Source: Branchinecta lynchi
Taxonomy: Eukaryota > Arthropoda > Branchiopoda > Anostraca > Branchinectidae
Length of the DNA: 64,000 bases
Direction of reading: 5' to 3'
Assembly (NCBI GenBank): GCA_023053575.1
Contig: JAKZAP010000017.1
Location: 6,703,501 to 6,767,500 of the forward strand
Part shown: positions 21,708 through 34,520 of the stretch, one piece after another
Layout: each line of letters begins with the position of its first letter
How positions within the stretch are numbered: the stretch's first letter is position 1
Translations under genes and position numbers: made by a program
The notes under the pieces: generated by a model
The model's input: the letters and a program-made list of their open reading frames with translations, nothing else
What the model was told of the DNA's origin: nothing
Database searches by the model: none

Positions 21708-22932
21708 GTAAGTCAGTGTTGAGTAGCTGAATTTCATCTTACAATTAAACCCTCTGAAATCATCAAGTCCCGATGAAAATGCGTTACTTCGTTTTCCTCT
21801 ACCCATGGATAATCGCTTGCATCGAATGAACTTATTCTTTCGTATTTGTGGTGCCTCCGTGTGCTGGTGCCTCTATGCTTGAAGTATTTAAGTTATTATT
21901 CTCTTAGATTTTATAGACCCGAGTTTGGGCGTAATAGTTTCTACGTAAAAAATCTACAGTCATCATCACAGTATCATGTGTGTGATGATTTTACAAAACT
22001 TGTTTTATTGTATGCCATCTGCCATGTCATCAAGATATGACATTGGTCATTCAGCTAAGATAGAGTTCCGACGCATCTGTATCGCGAATCAACTTTCAAC
22101 TGTCTAGTCTGTATCTCTGGCATCCACCTCCTGATTTTGTGCAAATTAGGGCCTGGTCAGAAGAGCCTCGAAGTGAGCTCTTAAAGCACAGAGGACAGTA
22201 TTTACGATTTAATTCATGTAAATACTTCAAGAATAAAGAGTTTCCAAATAGTACGCGCCATCGCTTCCGATTTTATCGTTTCCGAGTTCTTGCAGAACCT
22301 CACTACCTCAACGTACCATGGACATTTCATGAGTGCGACAAACCACAAAATATTCGAAATTGCTTTGGTGCATGTGTTCTGAGAGATGAATTCCGAATCT
22401 TCAAGAAAGTGCGATTATTTGTGATTGTTGCAGCAGAGGTTACATCTTTCTTCAGTTTTACACCAATTACACCCTTTATTGAGTGGCTGTATTATGTCAG
22501 AGTTGTTTTTGATTCCTCTGGTGTTTTGCAACTGCATTATGATGGGTTAATTTTCGTCTCAAAGAGGCTATTGGCCACTGCAGCTTGAAGTGTCTATCAC
22601 ATCATGGAAATAACTCTAGCAAGGTATGGAATCTTACTGGGTTCATTGTTTCTACTTCTCATGATTTCACTTGAGATCTGATGTGTTTTTTTTTTCAGTT
22701 TAATGTTCTGTTCTTGATCTCACAATGCCACAGTAATCTCATTGTGAGACCTTCCTGTTGGGTTGGTAGTTGTAAGCTATTTCATAAGGCGGCATGATTT
22801 TGTGGGATCTAAAAACGGCACTTACAAGGGCTCTACAAACTGCAAAAAATTTCTCTGAGGGGCCTTACTAGTAGTTTTAATTGGTGGAAAGGTGCATCAC
22901 TTATGTTGGGCCTTAGGTTCAGCATTTTATCC

Positions 22933-23255
22933 CAGTCAACCACAAATCCCTGATTTTTGGGTACCCTATGCCAAACGCTGGGTATATCTAACGTTTGTCA
23001 TAGCCTATGCCTAACGCTGGATATCCTATGCCAAACGTTGGATAGGTGTTGGCACCCTAACCCTGACCTACCTCACTACAGATGAGTTCTGATTGGTTGA
23101 TTTCTGAGCTTCACTCAAATCATCAATATTTTATTGGGTCACAGTATCCAGCATTTGGCATAGTGTATCCAGCGTTAGGCATAGGGTATACCAAACGCTG
23201 GACATACCCAGCGTTGGCATAGGCTTTCCCAAAATCAGGGATTTGTGGTAGACTG
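22933..23255. mobile_element. Foldback element with repeated subterminal motif
   Basis: The arms begin CAGTCAACCACAAATCCC (22933) and end GGGATTTGTGGTAGACTG (23255), an imperfect inverted repeat. Each arm contains several copies of an ATGCCAAACGCTGGATA-like motif or its inverse (about 22969-23043 and 23148-23220). A single GATTTGTGG end occurs near 24344. No target duplication was identified. Confidence 0.75.
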
Positions 23256-24468
23256 TTTTAGCCACACTAAAATCTAAAATTTGGGTGGGAGGAAGTTGAA
23301 GTTTGCCGAAAAATGCAAGTTGAAAAAAAATTAGTTGCCCGAGGCACTCGGGTTACATTTGTCTTGAGTGCAGTAGTATCAAGCTGCTTGGGTGTCACTG
23401 ATGACAAAGCTGCAATGAAGGACCTGCTTGGTGACATTGCTGTTGTGAACAACCTTTTGCTTAATCTCGGTAAAAATTGGCGGTAATGTGTCATCAAACC
23501 TGTGTAATCTTTCACCTGTAGCGCCATATTTCCCATCCAAAGCTCCCAAGTCAACAACCTCAAGAAGGTATGCTATTAATGAGCTAACTTTCAAGATATC
23601 AAGCTTCCCGATGAAAAATTTATCCAAAATAGTAGTACGAAGTTGTACAGAAAAGAAGCATGCAGTACGAACTGATGCTACACATATTTCTATGTCAAGG
23701 CTACCTTGTCAGTTGTCACTGCATTCTACTCTATGCTACAACTAGCAAGACTGGATGCTACTATAGTAAGACAGGATGCTAGATACTACTGCTTAAGATT
23801 GGCCCAGTCTGAAATCATAGCATTATTTACTATTACATATAAATACATTCAACTTTTTCTTAAACCTATCATGTAACTTTGCAGTCTGTAAATTTTTCAT
23901 TGGGTATATGTCAGCGCTGGGGTGGTCTATCTGCCACAGATGCATGATCATAGGCAAATTGGGGTATACCATCAGCTTCAAATAGCCTCTGCCTACTCCT
24001 TTAACCTGTGCTGGCTAGCACTATTGACTAAAATTAATTTTGAATGATTGTTCTGTGGATTTCAGTCAAATTGTCAATAAATTCTACAGTTAGAGTTTTA
24101 AGAAGCATATCTACAGTTTTTGGGGATGATGCGCCATGATATGAGCACTGGTATGGCAGAGCAAGGGCACAATAACCTACCAGTCTGCAAAAAAACTTGA
24201 TTTTATATGTCCCGTATCATATACTGGGTATATCATTCATTTGGCATGCTCTTTTTCTAAGTCATTGTGCCCCAACCTTGAGCACCAGTGCTCATACCTT
24301 GGGGCGTATCCTAATTTAAGAGAAAGCATATCCTAAAATCATAGATTTGTGGCAGCACACATATTCAGTTTCTGGAGCTTTGGGATCCTATCTTAGAAAA
24401 GAACCACGAACTCAGATTCAAAACTAAAAAAATAAAAATAAATGCAATTTCTATACTTAGTATGTGCT

Positions 24469-24575
24469 TGGACAGCTCCCAGAACTCGAATATTCCTCCA
24501 GATGTAACAGAAGTAGAAGTGCTTGAACAGCTCCCAGAACTTGAATATTTCTTCAGATGTAACAGAAGTAGAAGA
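24469..24575 (+). repeat. 54-bp unit repeated twice
   Basis: The words ACAGCTCCCAGAACT and CAGATGTAACAGAAGTAGAA recur with a period of about 54 bp, with few differences. The plus-strand frame is open and reads LEQLPELEY in the second copy, but no gene is supported. Confidence 0.7.
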
Positions 24576-25139
24576 AGAGGGCTGGAGTGCAGCAGAGAAA
24601 TTGCTTGGTTTACTGTAATTTACCTTTTACCATACCGTATGCAGTTTTAAGTGCATCACTAAAATATAGGCTATATCTTTCTATTCTATCAGTAGTGCAG
24701 GCCCTTTCCATATGTTGAAACCAGATGCGGGACAATGTCCGGGGGCTAGTTCGATCATAAAAAATATCACTGTTGGGACAAAATCACTATAATCTACAGC
24801 AAATCTTGGCCAGCGTTTACTTCATTGTAATACTCAGAGGCATTACTAGCCAAAATGTTTGGGGGGGGGGTCGAGGCATTTACCGACTGGCTGGTAAATT
24901 TTACCGACTGTTTCTGCAGAAAAACGACCGTTTTCAACAACAAAAAATGACAGTTTTGACCCAGTCCTGACGCCCCTGGTAATACTAGATGAAGTGTATC
25001 GCAGCATGAATGGGCGTAACACTGTTCGAAGTGCCCAAGGCAGCTAATTGCTCCAGGGGTTGTTCTAAAGTTGAGGGTCCATACCATCCATATTTTCAAA
25101 GTCTCAATCTGATTTTTTTGGGATCCCAGAACGTAAGTG

Positions 25140-26480
25140 GAGGGATACCTAGGACATTGCCAAAGTTGTCCGTCCGTCTGTCTGTAAGCACGATACCTCT
25201 CGAAGGGAATGAGATATTTTGATGAAACTTGGTGTAGGGGTTCGTTGGGTCAAGGGTAAGGTCGAGTTTGTTGATAGGCTTTGTAGCCCTATATTTAGGA
25301 GTGGGGGAGCGGGTTTAAATTAAAGGGCAAGCAAAATATTTTTAAACAGCTAATGAGACAGTCGATTATGAGGTAAGAAGACATGCTGAACATGATGGTG
25401 AAAACCGTTTTCTCGCCGGACGAGTATTTCGCCCGGAATCCGGCACAAACCGGAAAGTCTGTTAAAAGTAAACGTTTTATTTGAAGTTGATTAGATGTTC
25501 GGTTTAGGGGTGCTGAACACGATAGTGAAAACCATTTTCTCGACGGGCAATTAGTTCGCTCGGAATCCGGCCAAAACCGGAAAATTGTTAAAAGTATTTG
25601 TAGTTGATTAGATATCCGATTTAGGGGTAAGAAGAGATGCTTAATCCGTGTATGACAATCATTTTTTACCCGGACATACAGTTCGCCCGGAATCCGGCTG
25701 GAACCGGAAAATTTGTTATAAGTTAAATTTTAATTTGAAGTTGATTAGATGTTCGATATAGGGGAAAGAAGATAAGCTGAGTTCGTTTTTTAGCTTTTTT
25801 TTTTGCCGGACAGGCGGTTCCGGAATTCGGCCGAAACCGGGAAATTGGCAGAAGTAAGGCAGGAAGTTTTTGTCAAAACAGATATGACTTACAGGGGTAA
25901 ACACAAACATGCTGAATCCATATCTGAACTTGGTTTTCTCAGATGATCAGCTTTTTGGCCTTAACCTGTTTCTGACTTTCAATAGTAAAAATGTTCAAGG
26001 AGTCTGGCGAAGAGAAGACCCAATTGTCTGGATCAAATATTGAATTTTTGGGATCCCATCGAAACCTTTGGTCTTGTTGTATGTTGCTTCTATGGTGTAG
26101 ATGAAACAATGAGCTCTACACAGTATGATTAGTTGATTAGATGTTGGGTTTAGGGGTAGGAAGACATGCTGAACACGATGGTGAAAACCATTTTCTCGCC
26201 GGGCAAGTATTTGGTCCGAAATCCGGCCAAAACCGGAAAAATTGTTACAAATATCTGTAGTTGATTAGACATCCGATTTAGGGGTAAGAAGAGATGCTGA
26301 ATCCGTGTATGACAATCGTTTTTTATTGGACATATAGTTCGCCCGGAATCCGGCTGGAACCGGAAAACTTTTTATAAGTTAAATTTTAATTTGAAGTTGA
26401 TTAGATGTTCGATATAGGGGAAAGAAGATAAGCTGAGTTCGTTTTTTAGCTTTTTTTTTTGCCGTACAGGCGGTTCCGGA
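25140..26480 (+). repeat. Plus-strand ~135-bp monomer array, itself partly duplicated
   Basis: An end module at about 25140-25290 is followed by about four monomers (CGCCCGGAATCCGG near 25430; similar words near 25560, 25685 and 25820). A trailing block at 25871-26126 follows, then three more monomers at 26140-26480 and a second copy of the trailing block at 26627-26880. The two trailing blocks are nearly identical, so a roughly 640-bp segment was duplicated recently. The second copy carries an extra ~85 bp near 26540-26630 rich in GATTCCGATACG-like words. Confidence 0.8.
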
Positions 26481-26626
26481 ATTCGGCCGAAACCGGGAAA
26501 TTGGCAGAAGCAGGGCAGGAAGTTTTGTTTTTGAAGTTTTTGTCAAGTTTTTGTAATTTAGCGTCTCGACCACGAGAAGGCTACGACAGCTGTTTTATTA
26601 ATAAACGATTCCGATACGATTCCGAT

Positions 26627-26880
26627 TCCGAAAACAGATATGACTTACAGGGGTAAACACAAACATGCTGAATCCATATCTGAACTTGGTTTTCTCAGAT
26701 GATCAGCTTTTTGGCCTTAACATGTTTCTGACTTTCAATAGTAAAAATGTTCAAGGAGTCTGGCGAAGAGAAGACCCAATTGTCTGGATCAAATATTGAA
26801 TTTTTGGGATCCCATCGAAACCTTTGGTCTTGTTGTATGTTGCTTCTATGGTGTAGATGAAACAATGAGCTCTACACAGT
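26627..26880 (+). repeat. Second copy of array trailing block
   Basis: This matches 25871-26126 almost base for base, including GGTTTTCTCAGATGATCAGC and AATTTTTGGGATCCCATCG. It fixes the boundary of the recent duplication. Confidence 0.85.
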
Positions 26881-27239
26881 TACTTCGATTATCACAGACA
26901 AAGTTTTTTTCAGAGTAGGCTATATAAAAATAAACTTGTGTAATTCACAATCATTCGAAAATTTGTGACCTTTTAATCAATACAAAATGTCAAAACTATT
27001 CCTTTTCCCTGGGAGTGCTGAAGCTGGAAAAACTCGTGATGCCAATGTAGCTTTTGCCTAGAAAGAAAAAAAAACCTATGACGTGTCTATCTAAGTCACA
27101 ATTCCACAGACAGAAAATTGTGTATGTCTGTTCGTTTTCTTGTCCTCAGAGCGTTTGTATCATGCTTGTCAACACCATCACCATTTGGTTAAAGGGGCTC
27201 TTCAGGGTGGCTGAAGTTTGCAACTATACAAACGAACTG

Positions 27240-28300
27240 CGTTTGGGATCCCGAAACGTAAGTGAGGGACGCCTATGGCATCGCAAAAATTGTCCGTCTG
27301 TTAGCATGATAACTCTGGAAAGGGTTGAGATATTTTGTTAAAATTTGACACGATGACTCTTTGGGTCAAAGTTTAATTCGAAGGTGGGCTCTGTAGTGCT
27401 ATATTTATGGGTGGGGCAGGGGTTTCAAATTAAGGGAGGACAAAAAATATGTTTCAAGCTAGTTGATTCAGAGGTGAGGAGACATGCTGAATCCAAATAT
27501 GAAAATAGTTTCGTTGGACAAGGAGTTTACTTGGAATCAGGCAAAAAGCGGATATTTTGGGAAAAGTAAGAGTTGTATCTGAAGTTGATTAGATGTTTGA
27601 TTCAGGGGTAGGAGCACATGCTGATTTCTGAATATGAAAATTATTTTCACGCCGTATATGTAGTTCGCGCTGAATCTGGGAATTTAGCATGAAGTTTTAA
27701 ACTAAGCGATACATATTGAGGAGATATACTGTTGCAACTTTTGATCATACTAATGATAAAGAAAAATGTGCATGCGATCAGTCTACTAATCTGCCAAACG
27801 GCATCTGCTGGTTCGAAAAGTCAGAATGCATCCGGCAAGGATCTGGTAACAGTTTAATAAAAATTTGTTGACCGATTTTCGAGTCTCTACCCTGCCCTTT
27901 ATCCATAAAAGCGAAAGCTCTGCGTCGATGACGTCATATCTTACACCTAGTGCTCTGGGTTTACATGTCGGTAGGCACTAGGCAGATAGGCAGTCTGTCG
28001 CAGAGTAAAAGTGCAATTCGGCAACCATGATATCAGTTACACTGGTATGAGTTACCAATGTATCAGTTACAATCGTGTCAGTTACCACGGTATCAGTCAT
28101 CACGGTACCAGCTACAATGATATCAGTTACAGTGGCATCAGTTACCATGGTGTATATTTATCAGTGTAAGAATCTCAGCAACAAGTAAACATTCAATAGT
28201 ACAAATTTACAAGGCGTCTGGCGAAGACCAGACATCTAGAAGATCCAGTTGTCTGGATCAAATATGAAATTTTGGGATCCAGTCGAAACCTTTGGTTTTG
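27240..28300 (+). repeat. Diverged monomer array with end module, minisatellite and trailing block
   Basis: The end module (GGGATCCCGAAACGTAAGTG, then TTGTCCGTCTGTTAGCATG) is at 27245-27320. About two diverged monomers follow to 27690. After unrelated sequence and an 18-bp minisatellite, the trailing block (GTCTGGCGAAGACCAGACAT, then CAGTCGAAACCTTTGG) is at 28215-28300. The same modular order (end module, monomers, trailing block) as in the other copies supports one composite element. Confidence 0.65.
28022..28157 (+). repeat. ~18-bp minisatellite, about eight units
   Basis: Units resemble TATCAGTTACCACGG, with variants ACACTGG, CCAATG, CAATCG and CATGG at the end of each unit. Confidence 0.8.
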
Positions 28301-29040
28301 TTCAAATTCACGATACTTGCAGCCAAAAGCAGCAGAGCAGCATGTAAATCACTGTAAAGTCTGTGTCAAACCTGGATAAACCTAGTCTTAATCTATCCTT
28401 CAACTCTTCCTTGAAATCTGGTTTCTACCCTTTCAATTGTAGGTAATCATCCATACCAGCCAAGATTAGGGGCATGAAACATCCTTGTGCTAAATAGCAA
28501 CCAATTTGAACTTGAAAAAAGATAAAATGACACACTGAAAATAGGATGAAATCATCGCAGTATGATATATAAACTGATAATTATTCAGTGATGGTTCATT
28601 ATCTCTGTATCCCGGCGTCACCGAACCGCATCTAGGTGGTGAGCAGAGGGGCTAGACAGTTGCAAGTAAAAATCCGAAGAAATGGAGAGTATCTGCAGTT
28701 TTTCAGTGTTAATGGTACTTTCGTGGTCTCAGTAAACCTATCACCTAGAATTAGTTGGTGAAAAATGTATTTCCAGGATAAACACTCACCTATTTACTAA
28801 AGCTCTCTGTGGAACCAGTCAGCGGGGTTTAGCAAACATGGCTGTAGCTGTGAGTCTACACATCTAGACACAATGCTGTGATGCACAGGTGTACTACAGG
28901 TCAGAATCCTGGGCTTTACTTGGTAGATACCATTGGAATTATGTGCATCTATTGGCCAGACGTCACGTTTTCTGAATTTGCACCTGTAAAAAATTAGAGC
29001 ATTTCAAGCAGCGTAGAAGTATTTCAATGCGCTACACTAT

Positions 29041-30674
29041 AGTCTTAGCTTCATAGCACATAAAGAAACAGCCTGACTGAATTTCAAGGACAGTCGAACA
29101 TGATTTCTAGATAGCTAAACCTTAGGCTGAAGAAATACTTATAAACTGAAAGTAGTTTCTTTTGTTTTCGTATGTTGTCGATTATTAGTCCTGGTTTAAT
29201 TCTGAGACAATCATAGGATCTCAAATAAATGGTCTTACTGTCTGTCAGACTAAATCACCATAGTCAACGTTTGAGAGTTGTATTGGGATCCTGAACAGCT
29301 AGAAAAAAAAGTTTGTTGTAAATGATTTTACTCAACCCTCCAATATTGTTTTGTATTGTAGTTTTTAAGCTTCTTCATTGCTATCCCACAATTCCCATTT
29401 ATGCTATTCTCAAAACTATTCTCAAAACTTTACCCAAGTTGGAGTTAACCAGTCGGTTGTCTGTCTGTCAGGTTATGTCAGCAAGAATTTTCTGGTCAGA
29501 GAATGTCGTACAAATGTGATTCTAAAAGAAGGTTATAGTTTGTGACAAGTCTGGGGACCCTGACCTGATGCAAATATTTTTAATTACTCGAACAATCAAT
29601 AATTTCTCATGTTACTCAAGCTTTTTCTGCAACCTACCTTACCATAATTGGTTTTTTTGTCTGTCTGTCAGACCTAATCAGCCTGAACTGGAGTCTCTTT
29701 TTTTACCTAGTTACCTAGACTACAGTAAGCTATCACGCACATACCAGTTTGAGGCATCTTCGTCATGTTTTAGTGGTTGACCTGCTGGCTCAACCCTTCT
29801 TGTACAGGAGGGATACCTGACCTCGTTTTTATACTACCTCGATTTTTGCCGCGAGTCTTAGTCTTAGCTTCATAGCACATAAAGAAACAGCCTGACTGAA
29901 TTTCAAGGACAGTCGAACATGATTTCTAGATAGCTAAACCTTAGGCTGAAGAAATACTTATAAACTGAAAGTAGTTTCTTTTGTTTTCGTATGTTGTCGA
30001 TTATTAGTCCTGGTTTAATTCTGAGACAATCATAGGATCTCAAATAAATGGTCTTACTGTCTGTCAGACTAAATCACCATAGTCAACGTTTGAGAGTTGT
30101 ATTGGGATCCTGAACAGCTAGAAAAAAAAGTTTGTTGTAAATGATTTTACTCAACCCTCCAATATTGTTTTGTATTGTAGTTTTTAAGCTTCTTCATTGC
30201 TATCCCACAATTCCCATTTATGCTATTCTCAAAACTATTCTCAAAACTTTACCCAAGTTGGAGTTAACCAGTCGGTTGTCTGTCTGTCAGGTTATGTCAG
30301 CAAGAATTTTCTGGTCAGAGAATGTCGTACGAATGTGATTCTAAAAGAAGGTTATAGTTTGTGACAAGTCTGGGGACCCTGACCTGATGCAAATATTTTT
30401 AATTACTCGAACAATCAATAATTTCTCATGTTACTCAAGCTTTTTCTGCAACCTACCTTACCATAATTGTTTTTTTTGTCTGTCTGTCAGACCTAATCAG
30501 CCTGAACTGGAGTCTCTTTTTTTACCTAGTTACCTAGACTACAGTGAGCTATCACGCACATACCAGTTTGAGGCATCTTCGTCATGTTTTAGTGGTTGAC
30601 CTGCTGGCTCAACCCTTCTTGTACAGGAGGGATACCTGACCTCGTTTTTATACTACCTCGATTTTTGCCGCGAA
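29041..30674 (+). repeat. 819-bp tandem duplication
   Basis: Copy 1 (29041-29859) and copy 2 (29860 to about 30674) lie head to tail with a constant offset of 819 bp. I saw only a few differences by eye (for example CAAATG/CGAATG near 29512/30331, CAGTAAGC/CAGTGAGC near 29722/30541, and one base in a T run). The unit has no recognisable gene; it contains CTGTCTGTCAG words several times. Confidence 0.95.
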
Positions 30675-32599
30675 AATGTTAAAATGAAATGTACATGCTG
30701 TCCTGACAGTCAAGAGACAAAATATGACTTTTTGAACAGTCATGTGTCCTCAAATATTCAAATTTTCTGCCTTTTCTTTGTTTTCAAGCTGTTTTGAAAA
30801 GGGATTTTCTAGCTATTGACTTTGCTACCTTTTTCATCATTTTCTAGTCAATCGAGGTAAGGTTAGAATGAAGGGATCATGTTTGAAAAGAAAAATATTT
30901 GTAACAATAAGATTGAGCCAATATTTATTTATCCAATATGTAAACCATTCAGTTAGCTTCAGTCTAGTGTGTTTGTCATATTTATTGGTTCCTTTTTAAA
31001 CCAGATAAATTATTCTGAAGGAAAGACGTGTCTGAGGTTGGATACCCCTCCTGTACCTCGAGAAGTTGAGGAGTGCCTGGTACAATTGCAGTGCTCCAGC
31101 ACTGCCTGGGGGCAGTCAAAATTTTCACCGGCAATTTAATGGCAATTTGAGCATTAGGCTAGATTGTTTTAAGTTTTTAACCAGTTTTAAGTTACTTTAA
31201 AATGTTAAAATTCAAAAATAAGATTTTGTAAGTACAACTAATCAAAAAGAGCAGCTCGGCAGCTGATTATGCAGCTACTAGGCGTCGCTTTTGAGAAGAA
31301 CACTTGGACAGTACATGCCTATTGCTGCGGCCGAACTACCAAACCCAAGACCAAATTCAACTGACCGCTGCAGGCGAAGTTCTGATATTTGCATTTTCTT
31401 TTTCTGCCGAACTCAACTGCTTCCCATGCAAATCCTAGCTTTTAATGTGGATCAAACATTAAGACCCAAGAACTTTCAGAATTATCAAGAACGGAGAGGG
31501 TGAAACCCTAATAGCAGCTTCAAGCATTTTTCTGCCAATATTTAACCATTTCCAGGACAGGTTCTTGAACGAATGTTTCTCAAATCCCAGGCCTAAAACC
31601 AGATAAAAAGGCACCTTCTAATAGAGAATATTATGAAACCCGTTGCAGTTTCCCAAGCATCCAGTTTCCCCTTTCCGAAGCATCCCAAATGAAAGCAAGG
31701 GCTAACCGTGAAATCATAGTGTTTTTCTTCACTTGTGCATCTACTCTGAATGCCAATAGTGACAAAGCCGATTTATTGTTTATGTCAAACCATGACCTGC
31801 AGAATTTTTTTGAAAATCAACCTGCTTTTCAGCTAAGAGAGAACTGGAGACAAAAATAGAGCTTTTGAATAAAGATTAAATGTTGAGATAATAAGTAGTA
31901 GACCCAAAAAATAAGTAGTCTAGGTAAGTAAATACAAAATTTGGTAAGTAGAAAAGGCTGAAAATAAGTATCCTACTGCCAAAATAAGTAGAAGTGGAAG
32001 CACACTCAAAACACTCCGCCTTTTCAAAATGGCTGGTCATAAATAAATTACATACTTACTTACAAGGCCAACTGTTGTTGTTGATTTACGTCACCTCTCG
32101 TCTACAGAGCCAACTAGATACAGCACTTCGATATTTTGAATATTGCCACGCACCAACGGCAAAGTTCTTTGAAACATACGTAGCGGCAACGTAGAAATTC
32201 GAGTAACAACTTGGAAACACTGGCAATCTCACGATCACCGTGAAAAATGGTCGAAGACCGCTAACTTCGAGATAAAGGATTTTTTATCATAAAAGGTTTT
32301 GGATGAAAGCAGATCTACTAGGGGGAGGGGTGGAGTCGAGAAATAGCTCATTAGGTCGCTGAAGCTTTAAGAACTGTATCAGAAAGAAAAGGGGCAAATT
32401 GTGCACACCAGGTTTGAAAAATGTCTTCGTCATTTTTTGTAATGGATGGATGGAAAAAAAAATGGATGGAAAAATCTTCACGTCAGACTAGATCAGATTT
32501 GCGTAAACGTAGCATCTCTTTGTAAATACTAGTGCAATACAAATCTGTACTTTCTAAAAAATCCTGGGCGCCCTTCAGCAGTTTAAACAGAAGTATTCA

Positions 32600-33701
32600 A
32601 GAGGTACTGGCAGTCTTTGTGGTATGCACCTTGTTTCCGGTAGTAAACTTCTCCTAAATCATCTACGGTTGCTATACCAGATGATCTTTAATTCAGGCAT
32701 AGTACCCGATGTTTCGGCGTTGGTATTGTTAGCCCGGTCTTAAAAAAGGCAAACCGGAAAATGAATGCGCATCATATCGACCTATAATAGTGTCGCCTGT
32801 ACTTTGTAATTAATGGAGCTTTTAGTGATTGACGATATGAAGAATGTATCTAGTACACCTGATAACCAATTTGGGTTCAAGAAAGATCTCAGCAGGGAGC
32901 ATGTGCCCCATATACTTGCTAATGTGTTGATTCATTGCCATAATTCTGTCAAACAACTGGCTCTCGCTAGCCACGGTGCTCGGCGAGCTTTTGATTCCAG
33001 GATCCACGCACAGTTGCTAGTGATTGGTTTGAAGCGCGATGTTAATGCTTCGGTCCGTAATTGTTACTTATGGAAATATGTGTCGGAAGCTAAGGGTAAA
33101 GGTTAAATTACCGACGTACAGGGGTCCCGTTTTGTCGAGTCTGACGTTGCCTATTGAGAAAGGCTTACCCCAGCGTGCTATTTCTCCCCTCTTATATATA
33201 ATAACACTGTAGTTGAGGCACAAAGACCTGTAAGAATGAGCTTTGTGTATGAAGATATGGACTTGTCGCTATTAAATTACGCAGATGATGTGTTGAACTT
33301 GAGCGCGTATGTTGAAGAAAATTTTCTGGTTCTTAGCGAAGAATATGAGTGTATTGGTTTATCATTTAACCCGAATAAGAGAGACGTTATCTTCTTAAAC
33401 CAAAAGTCCGATACAGAGACAATTGATATGTGCTTCGGAGATTCACATTCTTAAACCTTCACCTTCGATTGTGTACCTATTGGGTCGGACATGAAAACAA
33501 GGCGTTCCTGTCTTGTATCGTTTTTTTTTGCGGGAAAGGTCGTACAACAGGCACATACTGGCCCGGCTATATTCCGCATTCGCTATGCCGTACATACTAG
33601 CGCTGTCGTCATTCTGGTCACTAATGACAATGAAAGATAAAAAATGCATTCGTTCCACATTTTATAGGTATTGCAAATATCTTCTAGGACTACTTCCGTG
33701 A
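32600..33701 (+). pseudogene. Decayed non-LTR retrotransposon reverse transcriptase
   Basis: Pieces of a LINE reverse transcriptase occur in order but in shifting frames with stops: a pre-domain stretch near 32690-32815 (LMELLVID), then DNQFGFKKDLSREHV (consensus QFGFRKxxSTxxA), then a degenerate AFD-type region (ARRAFDSRIHAQLL), then LLNYADDVLNLS with the catalytic YADD box and LSFNPNKRDVIFL (33236-33454). A C-terminal stretch with FAMPYILALSSFW and FYRYCKYLLGLLP follows (33513-33701). The element is dead and lies inside an mL50 intron on the same strand. Confidence 0.85.
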
Positions 33702-34212
33702 GCCCGTAATTCTGGATTGTCGGCAAAATATAATGTCACCGATCCATTTATTGCAGTACGGTATCTGAGCTAATTGCATGTTTTACGCTTTATAATAGCC
33801 CCACTTTGTATAGGGATATGTTGCCCCATGTGTAAGCAAGAGTAGCAAAATCTATGTCTACATGTTGTGTATTCTTGTCTTTTTTCTTTCTTTGTTTTCA
33901 TACTCCATTTGTGATTTTTGTCTTAAAAAGCCTTTGCTGAAACATTCATTAAAAATGGCAGAAACCTTGAAAGACGTCATACCTTAACATTCTCTTCTTA
34001 CTTGCTTCAGCCGTGACTTCTCCGAGTTTAGCGTATTTAATCATGGAAATGCAGATTTTTATTGGTATTAAAATTCGCCACGTCTTGGGGAATTTTGCGT
34101 GCAAGCAGCGCACATTCTGAACGTTGTTACTAGAGCCACGGGTGAAAAAATACAAAATCCCTTGGATGAGTCAAGTGTATTCAAATATCAGATGCAAAAA
34201 TAAGCTGGCTTT

Positions 34213-34228
34213 TCAGTTAAACTTTAAA
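34213..34228. mobile_element. Solo end of the TTAA MITE
   Basis: CTTTTCAGTTAAACT followed by TTAA is identical to the right ends of the elements at 11795-12231 and 55156-55611, with the related upstream word GCAAAAATAAGCTGG. A matching left end was not found nearby. Confidence 0.55.
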
Positions 34229-34329
34229 TGGAGTGTAAGGGGTTGAATGGGAAAGAAAAAGAAACAAGTTCCAAGAGTTAACTATTGCATTGTTATTTTA
34301 CCGTATCTTGTTTATCTTATTTATTTGTA

Positions 34330-34520
34330 TAAATATTCCTTCAGTCCAAGCTGACTGCGAATCATATTTGATAGTGCAAAACGGATACGCCAGCTGAATT
34401 TTATTGGAGCTATATTTCGGTCCTTCTTGGCAAGGCTCAAAACCGCTCAAGTTGGAAAAACGAACTTGTAGGAAAAGCCCCAACAAAATTCAGCTGACGT
34501 ATCCGTTTTGCACTATCAAT
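34330..34520. repeat. Foldback-family element with inverted arms
   Basis: Arms 34370-34404 and 34484-34518 are inverted copies (GATAGTGCAAAACGGATACG against CGTATCCGTTTTGCACTATC). The loop contains ATTTCGGTCCTTCTTGGCAA. It is homologous to the copies at 5678-5850 and 59794-60035. Confidence 0.75.

Noticed and set aside
22139..22588. A 150-codon plus-strand open frame inside the large mL50 intron
   Set aside because: It starts at GTG rather than ATG, has no splice signals at sensible places and no recognisable domain; its composition looks like chance.
23267..23627. Two overlapping minus-strand open frames of 98 and 82 codons
   Set aside because: They overlap in different frames, no domain is recognisable and no convincing splice sites flank them.
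28022..28157. Regular 18-bp repeats considered as a CRISPR-like array
   Set aside because: There are no unique spacers; units are contiguous minisatellite repeats in a eukaryotic intron.
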